A stretch of 64,000 bases of DNA from positions 62,001 to 126,000 of the forward strand of contig NW_025955036.1 of NCBI RefSeq assembly GCF_022376445.1, written 5' to 3'. Shown piece by piece: positions 35,201 to 45,503 of the stretch (its first letter is position 1; every line of letters starts with the position of its first letter). The stretch is from Fomitopsis serialis. Its lineage: Eukaryota > Basidiomycota > Agaricomycetes > Polyporales > Fomitopsidaceae. A model generated the notes under the pieces. The model ran no database searches, was not told the DNA's origin, and saw only the letters and a program-made list of their open reading frames with translations. Both the position numbers and the translations under genes were made by a program.

Positions 35201-38200
35201 TAGGGAAGCGAATCAGCTCATCAATGACATAAATGCTGCGCTCGCCGAACATGCCGAGAAGGGTGCGGCACTCAAGGCAGAGGCCGCAAGGCTACGAGCA
35301 GAACGTGGCCAGGCATCCTCCTCGGTCGACAAAGGGAAGGGGCGAGCGCCTAGCGAGTCCGACCTGACCGATGACGACCTAGACTCCGACGAATACGGCT
35401 TGCCTCGCAATCGCGCGGGGGAAGAGCACACTTCGAAGGGCAGCGGACTGCAAAACCGCTTAAGAGACGCTCGTATCTCACTGCACAAGGTGCTATTCCT
35501 CAAGGGCGATGTGTATCATGTCCTGGGAGAAGCATATGCCGATGCCGAGAACGAAGCTTACGCCAAAGCGGAAGAATTGAGACGATTGCTGCTCTCAGGT
35601 GAGTGGACATGCCTTTTCTTCGGAGAAGCTGTTGAACTCACTGCAATTAGGTACCGAGGAGATGGCTGCAAAGGCTATGACTCTATTGACGAACACTGCG
35701 TCGGTCAAGGCACTCAAGGAAACGGAGCTGTATATCAAAGTTCCTTACTGCGAGCCCGGTGGAATCAAATCGGCTGACCTTGTAGGTAGCTGCGACGTTC
35801 CGTCCAGTACTGACACTAACGGGGATCACTAGATCGAGGAAGTGCACGAGATAATTGATGAGGTTTTGAATACGCAGTCTGCCCTCCTGTGGAAGTGGAG
35901 ACAGAAGCTTATCGCCTTGCTCACGCAATCATTGACTCATCAAGACGATGCCGCGGATGGACAAGAGTACGGTCGGAGCTTGGAGACGCAAGGAGAGGCA
36001 GAGGCATATCTACAAGCTTATGCGGCACTCATTGCAGACCGCCGCGAAGCTCTGACAGCTGAACGGACTTTACTTGCTACGCACGACGTCCGAGAGACTC
36101 ACGCTCGACATACGAAAGCGGCCCAACGCGCTTTGGAACCGGACGACATGGTCGAACTTCACCAACTCGATAATCAAGAACAATTGCCGGAGCATGAAGT
36201 TCTCCTGAAGACGTTGAACGAGGAGCGAAAGGCGATACTGGAAGAATTTAACAGTGATAGGGCCGTCAGATCGGTTTTGGTCGACCTCAACAATGTTGCC
36301 GCTCGCATCGCCAAAGATACTGATCCCGAGAAGATCCTGGCGCGTGAGGCCACCAAGCAATTAAGAAAGCTACTCCTAGAGCAGAGTGCGTTACTGGACT
36401 AACATTCATGTGCCTGCGTCGTTCATCGCTTCACAGATAAATTGATGGACAAACTACAGGCCGATCTTGTCCCATTGCGAAGAGCGTTCAACGAGCGCAT
36501 ATCGTAAGTGTGCCCATTGTCGATCACTAATCTGAGTTGACACTGCTATCAGCTATTTTCGACAATTACAAGAGATCTCTGACACAGTCGCAGAGGCTGC
36601 ATGGGGAGACAGTGTCGAGGTTGCCTTGGCTGACATAGCTCGAGACCAAGCGGAGCTGGAGACGAAGATTACTACTGGGCGCGCTCATCAACGGTACCTT
36701 GATAATTTGGCACAGTCCCGCAACGAGAATGAGGAAGATGAGGAAGAGCGCTGCTGCGTTCTCTGTCGATGTGACTTCCTCCGTGGTTACATCACGCAAT
36801 GGTGCGTTGTGTTGTTTTACTCGTCTGCTCGCCTTCTGGTATTAATTGACTGTGGAAGCGCGCACGTCTTCTGTGAGGTATGTATCCAGTATGATCCGTC
36901 TGGGATCTGTTATGCTTAGCATTGCCCACGCTCTAGGCTTGCTTGAAAGAATGGATCTCTCGCAAAGAAGGGAAAGTGTGTCCTGTGTGTCGGGAGAACA
37001 TCAATCCCAGCCAGTTGCAGCGCTTCTCAATACACAACTCGAAGACAGAACCAGCACCCGTAGCACCGGCCCTCATTCGCAACAACGAAGCTATCCCCAA
37101 GTCGCAGCGTCAAACGACTATAACTACATCCCTGCCACTTTATTCGAAGATATCCAGACTATGGAGGCTATCGGAAGTTATGGCAGCAAGATCAATACGT
37201 TGTTGAGACATCTCTTGTACTTGAAGGTTGCGGACCCAGGGGCAAAGAGCATTGTATTTTCAGCATGGGCTGATTCACTCCACAGTGCGTATATGTATGG
37301 TTCGTTGATAACGAACACTTATTTCTCCTGTCGTGCAGTCATCCAGCATGCTTTGAAGCGCAATGGTGAGCGTTCTGTCTGTATGAGGATCTCGTCCATG
37401 CTGACGATCAGGACAGATATATCTTGTTTGCGGATTGATCAACAAAGACGAAAGGAGCATGCAGCGAAGAAGTTCCGCACAGATCCTACTATTGATGTTC
37501 TTCTTCTGCATGGGTATGTTCATTTTTCTCTCATGAGTTTGATCGCTCAACATTGCCGTCTATCAGGGAGCGGGAAAATGCGGGGTTGAATGTAACGTGT
37601 GCCTCTCGCGTTTTCCTCGTCGAGAGTGTCGTCCACCATGCTTTCGAATTGCAAGGTCGGTGTGCAACCCTCGCGGCGCGAGCACTCGACTGAGATTATT
37701 GGTAGCGATTGCACGAATCGACCGTATGGGACAGACCAAACCAACAGAAGGTAAGTCTACATAAACGACACAAATGACGGTCCACAGCTCATGCCATGAT
37801 CAGTGTATTGCTACTTTGCCGAAGACACAGTAGAGCGAAACATCTTGGATCTGGCTGTTCGACAGGGACAATCGCTGTACACGAAAGACAACTCAGCAGG
37901 GACTCTGGACACCTCAACGTTCGCCCTGGCGCCTGGCAAGAACGCGGTCGACGCACCTGCCAAGAGAGCGCAGAAGGGCGATTTTGTTTTCAAGTACGGT
38001 ACTAGTGCTCGTCGATGTTCCTTGGCTAATCCACATGGCAACTTGTAGGACCGACGATATGCTGGCTATCTTCTTCCCTCACCTATTCGAAGATATTGAA
38101 TATCTGATCCCACCCGAAGACTCAGTCATAAACGATACCGCCCCCGCCGCCGCATCCTCGCAAGCACGTCAGCAACCATCTGCAAACGCTGAAGCAGGTC

Positions 38201-38238
38201 CTCCACGTTGCCCTCATAGCCATCCACAGTTTCTTTAG
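32293..38238 (+). CDS. SNF2-family ATPase with RING finger (Irc20/SHPRH type)
   Basis: Large nuclear DNA-dependent ATPase and likely E3 ubiquitin ligase. The start MSDRSDHTYHTVHLNAPS leads to a basic KKGKKRARSAEP segment. The ATPase core has Walker A in GGILAEEPGLGKTLECITL (about 33465-33520), then VTPSSLAQQWADEL, Walker B as VIMDEVQMVGG (about 34155-34190) and motif III as FAVSGTPARAQ. A long helical linker follows (LLNADREANQLINDINAA and more to about 36400). The C3HC4 RING starts at CCVLCRCDF (about 36750), with AHVFCEVC and KVCPVCRENINPSQLQRF (to about 37030). The helicase C half has KSIVFSAWADSLH, CLRIDQQRRKEHAAKKF and AIARIDRMGQTKP with YCYFAEDTVERNIL (to about 37850). RING between the two RecA lobes is the Rad5/SHPRH/Irc20 layout; human SHPRH polyubiquitinates PCNA. 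Several frame breaks occur in the first 1 kb. Confidence 0.82.
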
Positions 38239-38591
38239 TCTAATTTAATCGTAATGTACAACACGTTCGTAACAAGTGTATATGCCACAGACCACTGAGT
38301 GGCTTTAGTGATATCTGTCATGGACACGCTCAATGCATTGGTTTTCTCGCAGTGACCAGACCTTCAGACGCTCCGAGTGTGTCCGATTGATTTGCGACAT
38401 GTCATCACTAGTACACCGACCTTCCCCCATGTCCTCCCTCGTCTGAGTCCTATTAGTATCAGAGCATGGAACGAATCCCAATACGAAGAGTCCAGAGCGG
38501 CCAACTCAAACGCAGAATTTGAATCATGGTTACCCGGTTGTGTCTACTACATACCCGTCCCACTGCAGGAGCCAACCAGTTCGAACTCGAA

Positions 38592-38663
38592 GGTCGTAGA
38601 CTTAGCATCATGATGTCGACTGTTGCAGGTCGTAGACTTAGCATCATAATGTCGACTGTTGCA
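38592..38663. repeat. Tandem duplication, 2 x 36 bp
   Basis: Two adjacent 36-bp copies (38592-38627 and 38628-38663), each starting GGTCGTAGACTTAGCATCAT, differing at a single position (G versus A after CATCAT). Confidence 0.9.
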
Positions 38664-41600
38664 CACAGTAAGAAAGAATGGGGCTCGAGCACGTTTGGAT
38701 CTATCGCTGCGTCCAGGCTCAACGGTGACTCTGAGAGATCAGCTCGCCTGGATACCTTGTGTGCAACCCAACAAATATACCCGAGACTCGCCTTGCTGCG
38801 TCAGTTGTCGAGATCCAGAGGATGCGATGGTACCAGACTTCACGCTATTCAGTATTCTTCTGACGTACGGCGGTGTTTCCGTATCCCCTTCCGGGTTGCG
38901 GGGTGCCGGCGGCGACGGATTCGGACGGGGATGCGTAGTATGCGTCGGTGTGCGACATCCTCGGGCTGCCCGACGTCCCTGAATATTCTGATTCATTCTC
39001 TGCGGATGGACGGGGAATTGAGTGTGTTTATTTGTCTCTTGCTACGCTAGAACGAATTGACGGACGAAGCTAGTGCTGCAGTGTGCGTCTACTGGCACAC
39101 ACCCAGGGCTGATGTGCGGTATCAGCTAGCGTCGGTCCTACCTCGAAGGACTCGACTGAGATCCCACTGTCCTCCCGGCTGCACCGGCGAACAGTGGTTT
39201 CCAGGACGCGCCCGCTGATAGAATACGCAGCACCGCAGTCCTACGTGTCTCGTCGTCACGGTGAAGACACCTACATACCCACCTTGCGTCCCCCCACAGC
39301 CCCGATATTTCCGTGCGTGCAGAAGTGGGGCACCGTCGTCGGTGGCGACAACGCCGCCGTCTGATCATCATCGCTGCGCCGTTATTAGGTGGTGCGCGCT
39401 TGCGGATGACAGGACGGTTGCCGCTTTGAAATGCAATGAGCTGGATGGCGCATCACATACTACCTCGACTCCGGACTATTGCTTGAGTACTGGCCGGATA
39501 CCTAGGGTGCGCCGCACAGTGTCATTCTCCGGCCTGGGTTTGGTGCGTACGTATGCGCTGTCCCGACGGCGTGCAGGTCGGGCGGATCCTTTGACCGAGC
39601 CTCATTTATCGGTACTTCGACGAATCCTGACTCCCTGAGTGAGTATACGCCGTGAGTATGCCGATTGGACGTTCAACGTCCGAATTTACTCACAAAATGG
39701 AGGGTCATTGTGCGGTCGCCGCCGGCGGACCAGGGACAAGCGTTTCCGCCGTGAAAAGACAATTATCATCAACGTCCGTAGACCGTCTGATATATAGCGT
39801 TCTGGCCGTGGTTGGACGACGTCTGCATGCTAATCTGGGCGACCACCGATCAACAGTGGATTTAAGACGACTGCCACAAGGAGTACATAGAGGGTCCTCG
39901 ACGTCGAACGTCAAGTCGATGTCCCCGGTCAACTATGGAGCTGCTGAACCATGAACCGGACAAGCCCCGGGGCAGTGTTAGACAGATGGGCGCCGCCAGA
40001 TTCGCAGTCTGTCGCGCCGTCGCGAAGACAGGCGTACGTGGAGTACTCGAGTCGGTGTGACTTCGAGGTTCCGGTAAATGCTGACGGCACAAGATGGGCG
40101 GCGCAGGTCAAGTGGGCAGTGATGTGCAGTCATTAACTCGGACCTGTGTGACAATCTGTTGGTACATTGAACATCATTATTAATAACAGGTTCTGTGAAG
40201 CTCGAGCCGAACAGAACTGACGGTAGTGAACGGGAAGAATACTCCGTGTTCAGTTTGAACGGATCATAGCAAACCGCACTCACCGCCTTGGATACCTGCC
40301 ATGCCGACAATTGCTCTCGCACCACCTGCACGACATCGGCAGAGCAGGCCATCTCTGGCAGATCGACAACTGCGTGCGATCGGTGTACGTATTAGTCGGT
40401 GCCCTGTGCTGTACATCATTCGATCACGGCCGCCTGCCACGATCCCGCCGCGGCGCCCTTCGTCGGGTCGTGCGGTTCGGGACTTACGCTTTTAGCGTCG
40501 TTCATGCATGTGAACTTTTAGTTTGAGTTATGCGACGCCTGGATTTGCAGCTATTTGCAGTATGTCGCCGCAGGAAGAGATGAGAAGCCTCGGAGACTTG
40601 CACCTGAACTTCTCCCCAAACCGTCTCAATCGCAACCCTAAGCTTTGCAGGCTATCTCTTTTCGTCTGCGAAAGGACATCCAGGATCTCCACGGTTCTGG
40701 TCTGGCCTCAATGCTTAATGACCGCATCCCTGGCCCGCTCTCTCGCCGCATCCATTCGCCGTTCCGTAGCTAAGTGGCGCATTTAACATAGGACCCGGAG
40801 GCGGACCATCTGACAGAAGCCCTATATTAGACGAGCTTAACCAATGTGCTCGCATGACTATTTCTGCGCAATGACAGAAATATACGCGGCCCCCCAGCTG
40901 CTCAGCCAAATTTTCAGCAGAAGCTGTACGCCGCTCAACTTGGATCCGACCCACCGGGACCGCGACCATCGGCTCATCTCCGCTCGCGCCCTCAGCGCAT
41001 CCTCGCCATAGGCCAGGTCCTGCCTAGCTTGATCACAGCACACCGTGACTGAATGCGCCCGCCCCGCACGCGACCCATCGAGATGCCGACTTGCCGACAA
41101 TCCGAGGTACTAGATTGGGTCCGCGCTTCTGCATCGCAAGTTGGTGACCTCGAGGTTCGACTTCTCTGCAAGCTGTCAACGAGTGTCACTGCAGCCGTGA
41201 CGAGGGTCCGACCGAACCGGACGACAAAAAACGAACAGAGCAGGCGACGAGCGGGTATTCGAGAGCTCGACTCCGAGAACTGCGATGGTGGTGTCAGCAA
41301 GCGCATACGGCTACGGCATGCAGGAAGCTCGGAGGGTGCGCTCGGAGGTCGGACGGCCACAATTCGGCATTCCACAGCGGCGGCGCGCCCCATCTCCGTC
41401 CCGCGCACCGAACCTCGACCTCCGAACTGCGAATAGCGGGACGCCGCGCGGGCCACGAAGGGAAAGGTACCCCATCATCGGGCCTTATAGGCGGTACGCT
41501 AGCCCGAGCTGCATTCCACCATCCGCCCTCCGAGGCCGTCGCCGCCCGGCATCACGACCAATACCATGTGCATTGTATGTATCTGGGCTGGCGTGTAGCT

Positions 41601-42314
41601 CCGTGCGCGCCGCGGCCTGGCCTCATGAACGGTATAGATCATGATGCTGTGACCCGCGTGCCACTGGGATTGACGCGCTCCTGCTGTTGAGCAGGGGCGC
41701 GTCATCGACAGGAACCCGCACTCCTGTGCTCGCCGCGCCGGGTGTCCATACGCCCTCGCGTTGCCCAGGTGCAGATGAGTACCAGCCCCCGGTCTCCGAG
41801 ACTCTGTACGAGGGAACGCGACGATTAGACGGACGAGCAGGGCGATCATGCGCTACTCACCCTCGGTGATAGATTGCCCCCACAGACGAAGTGGGTCTAC
41901 CCTCGTATGGCTCTGGCAGGGTGGGCAGGTTCCTGATTGGCCCTAGGCCTGCGCGGTGCGCTCGGTTGGACGCTCAGTTCGGCAAGATGGTGGCGAGGTG
42001 GCAGTGCCGCGGCAGGGTACGGGGAGGATGGCCGGTGCCGCCAGCCCAGTTGTCCTGGGCAATGTTGTGGACTCGCCCGTGCGTCTGTTCGCTGGGTGGA
42101 AGGGCCTCGGAAGGACTCCGCCTGCGCCATCGGCCGACTTTGGGGAGCGCGTGAGTCTTGGCAGCGCACCTATGCAGCGTACAGAGTCGCTCGTAGATGC
42201 ACCCTTCGACAACCTAATCAAACCTGTCAGTAGTCGATTTGCATAACCTGTCCTGGATGTCTGTTCGCCAGCTCGGCATGTCGCGCCACTGCGGGCAGAG
42301 TGGATCAGGGTGCC

Positions 42315-42370
42315 ATGTCCGTCGGTGACGATAGCAACTCTAGTCGCGCGGCTGCGCTCTGATGGTGGGG
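42315..42370. repeat. Repeat copy A1 (direct, partner at 42565)
   Basis: The first 30 bases match 42565-42594 with only five differences, all transitions. Similarity continues with small gaps into a shared GCTGCG and ATGGT. Confidence 0.65.
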
Positions 42371-42564
42371 TCGAGTATGCAGAACCCTCGATGGTTGGGG
42401 AGGAAGCGGGCGTTTTCGAGGGATGTTATCCGGATTCCGGACATGCGAGCCATTCAGACAGAGCACTTCGTGGTCGCCCGGGGGATGTGGGACATGAATA
42501 GCCCGAGTGCTCTCGTGTACGGCGTCAGTGCAACAACCACCCCGAATGACCGTGACGGTCGCCA

Positions 42565-42612
42565 ATGTCTGCCGATGACAATAGCAGCTCTAGTGCTGCG
42601 ATGGTTGGTCGA
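42565..42612. repeat. Repeat copy A2 (direct, partner at 42315)
   Basis: Partner of copy A1 in the same orientation, 250 bp downstream; lacks about 11 bases present in A1. Confidence 0.65.
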
Positions 42613-43368
42613 GCAGATCTAGCGTCGAGCGCCGGCGACATTGCACATGGCAGGGCCGGGACCGGAGGATCAAGATGGCATCATAGGGGTGTACTTATCT
42701 TCGATTGTTGGATGATGCTTATGGCGCCTGGGGACTGCAGAAGGGTGGGCCGGGGGAATCTTCAGAGAGACAAAAAGCGCGATGTGGATGAGACGGCTGG
42801 GATCGGGCACCTCGGGGCTTCCGGCAACTCAAGCGGTTCTCTTAGAGGCAAGTCTCGGCGGAGGGCGATCTTGTAGGACACCAGGGTTGCACCAGGGGTC
42901 GGACCTGGGGGAGGCGCGGGAGTGCCGAGCACGGGACAAGCCTTGGACGAGCTCACGGAGATAGCGCGGAGAGAGACCCATCAGGTCCGCTATCCGCGGA
43001 AACGCGCCGATCCTTGGATCTTTCGGGGCAGGAGGCACGCGTCAGCGGAGGCGCAGGGGGGTTCGCGAGAGAGCTAGCTGATGTCGGATGGCGACCTAGC
43101 GCCTCGGCGGGCTCTAGCGTGCGCCTGCAGGCCATCAGCTGGGATTGTTGACGGGTTCTAGCATGCGCGGCGCGCGATGCCTGCGGGATAGCATGGTGAG
43201 TGAGGCGGCCGGCAGATGGGCACGGTGGGCGGTGGTGCGTGTTGAGTACGATTGCGATCAGCAGCGAAGGCGTTGAGGCGTCGACGTCGTTGTAGCCGAG
43301 CGGACCCGCGCGGGGAGGACGGCCACGCGAGACCCACGCGCTAGATTCGTCCGCGATGGAGGAGTTGA

Positions 43369-43405
43369 GGGCGAACCGTTTATTTTGGACTCCGAGAATC
43401 CTGAG
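43369..43405 (+). repeat. Inverted repeat copy B1 (partner at 44182)
   Basis: 37 bases that match the reverse complement of 44182-44218 at 27 of 37 positions without gaps; nine of the ten differences are transitions. Confidence 0.5.
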
Positions 43406-44181
43406 AAGACGAGCGTGCACGGGGAACCTTTCTTGGGTTTGTTCAGAATTCGAACATGCTGACCATTTGCATGAAATGTTTACCGCCGAAAAGTCCAAGA
43501 AATCAACTCTAGGTATTTCCGTTCGGGCTCCTGTCGATTAGAGTAGTACTATTAGAGAAAACTTGGATAGTACTATAGAAGACGTGAGACATGAGCGCTT
43601 GAGCTCGGTAATGGGAAATCATCGCAATGGGAGAGTGGGGTAGACCGCCGCGCGATCTTCGAGAGTATTAGGGGCGAGAGAGAGGTGTGTAAGTAGCAAC
43701 GAGTGCGGGGCGCAGCCCTCCGGGCTGCCAGACCCAAAACGAACCACCGGGACCTGTGGGTACGGATGAGCTGCAAGGGCAGGCGGGACAACCGCAGCCG
43801 CTTCGTAGCATGATCCTTCACAGGTTGCGGGAGGAATTGGGGAGGAAGCACGTCGAGCCAATGGACTGAAAGGGGAATGCACTTGCCTGAGAGCTGGGAA
43901 GCAAGTGGTGAGAAAGCGGAGAGGGTGAGGTGGTTGGGTGAAAAGATGACCGAGGACGAAACTGAGCTCTACATAGGGTGCTTCGTTGGAGGAGAGACGT
44001 GGGCGCGCAAAGAGAGCGATGCGCGCCTAAGCCCTGCACTTAGACTACGCTCTGCGCTCGGCTCGTGCCTCGCCTCTCGCAGACCGCCAATGTTCGACGC
44101 TTTTGGCTGAACATGCTACAAACAATGCTGGGATTTGGGGTCAAAATCTGATTGAAGCAAGATCTGTTGGCTACGAACACG

Positions 44182-44218
44182 CTCGGAATATTCAGAGTCC
44201 GGAATAAGTGGTTTGCCC
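44182..44218 (-). repeat. Inverted repeat copy B2 (partner at 43369)
   Basis: Minus-strand partner of copy B1; weaker similarity continues on both sides. Confidence 0.5.
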
Positions 44219-45503
44219 CCGGTGGCGGCTTGAGATTTCCGACCCGGAGGAATGGGCACGGCGCATTTGGGACGAGGGTGCTGTTGACGAGGCACGCCCT
44301 CGGAGTCCGGTCTTCTGGACCGCGAAAACTATATACCTATAGCAGGCCGACGCGGGCGGAGAAATGCACACGAGCCACGACGCGACTCAGAGTGCAGAGC
44401 TGGTGCAGAGCTCGCTCGGTAGCGTATACGTGCAAGTCTCCGTTGCAGACCATAAGAGCCGACGTTCAGTCGGCAGAGCCCAGTGCCAGTGGGACGGGCA
44501 GCCACTGCCGAGGTGGTACCATGGCCGTCTTGGCTGGCAGCAGCTGTCAGTTGGTGTTGGACAGGGCTTAATTATCTGACTGACTGACAGGTGGAGAAGA
44601 CCGTTGGCTGCGCAGAAGCCACTGAACTGGCATCGAAGAGGAAGATGCAGATCATTCCGGCAGCGGACGGACGAGGGCCGTGGTTGAACCTGAAGATGGA
44701 GGCGGAAATATCACTGATCTGGGGGAAGGAGCGGACGCCGTGCACGAAGCCCACCGTGCCCGTCCGTTTCTGCGTCGTCGCCGGCCTGGGCCAACTGGAC
44801 AATGCGCGACCGGCCTCGGCGAGAGTCCGAGGGGTTCCGCTGGAGACGGACGAGCCGACGAGAAATGATGAGGGCGACGGCGTGCGGGTGGTAATGCTGT
44901 GACAACAGACGCCTACGCCGGTATGGCTGTGTGGAGGGTCTTGATGTCGGGCAGCGAGCGCCCGCGCGATGGGCCTGTGCCTGTGGGCTGGCGAGCCCAG
45001 CCATCGAGGAGGCGTCCAGACGGATGGATGATGTGGCTGGCGGACAGCAGAGGCGGTGCGAGGGCGTGACTGGCGAGAGGGCAGACGCGGAGACGCGCTG
45101 GGGCAGCGTCCGCGCCGGAGCGCCTCTGTGCTCATAACTTGTGGACGCCGCCCTCGTCCCTTCCTTTCTTCGTCCACCTCGCGAGAGGCTAATATTTCAC
45201 ATCCATCTGAGCCCGGGCCTCCCCCATATCTCTACCGACCGCCTGATAATCGCCCGTGCTGCGTGCTGCACGCCCAGGTGCACGCTTCCGTCCTCCCGCC
45301 CGCACGCACGCCTTCTGACAACGCTCCCGCTCGCTCGCTCGCCCCTTCTGCATGCACGCGTGTTGCCAGCACGACCCATAATGTGAGCCCAACTTCCCAT
45401 CGATCCTCTCACCGCCCGCCAGCTCACGCGTGCCCCCCAGTTATAGCATCACGACCGTCCTGGCCACGCTCCCTTCCCCGTCCGAAGCATACTACTCGTT
45501 CTA

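Larger units (their letters stand above)
38239..45503. other. Gene-poor 7.3-kb block with diverged repeats
   Basis: No gene I can support on either strand. Many open frames of 60-200 codons exist in the GC-rich part (41-45 kb), but none shows a domain, intron pattern or consistent codon use. Repeats described separately lie inside. The last 350 nt are CT-rich and look like the STE12 promoter and leader. Old transposon remains are likely but I see no transposase, integrase or reverse transcriptase motif. Confidence 0.5.

Noticed and set aside
38583..38593. GTTCGAACTC resembling a tRNA B box
   Set aside because: No A box or cloverleaf can be drawn around it.
42953..43498. 181-codon minus-strand frame in the gene-poor block
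   Set aside because: No domain, and part of it is repeat copy B1, so it is explained by repeat sequence.
44572..45177. 201-codon minus-strand frame before STE12
   Set aside because: Low-complexity Arg/Ser/Pro content typical of GC-rich chance frames; overlaps a better-explained STE12 upstream region.
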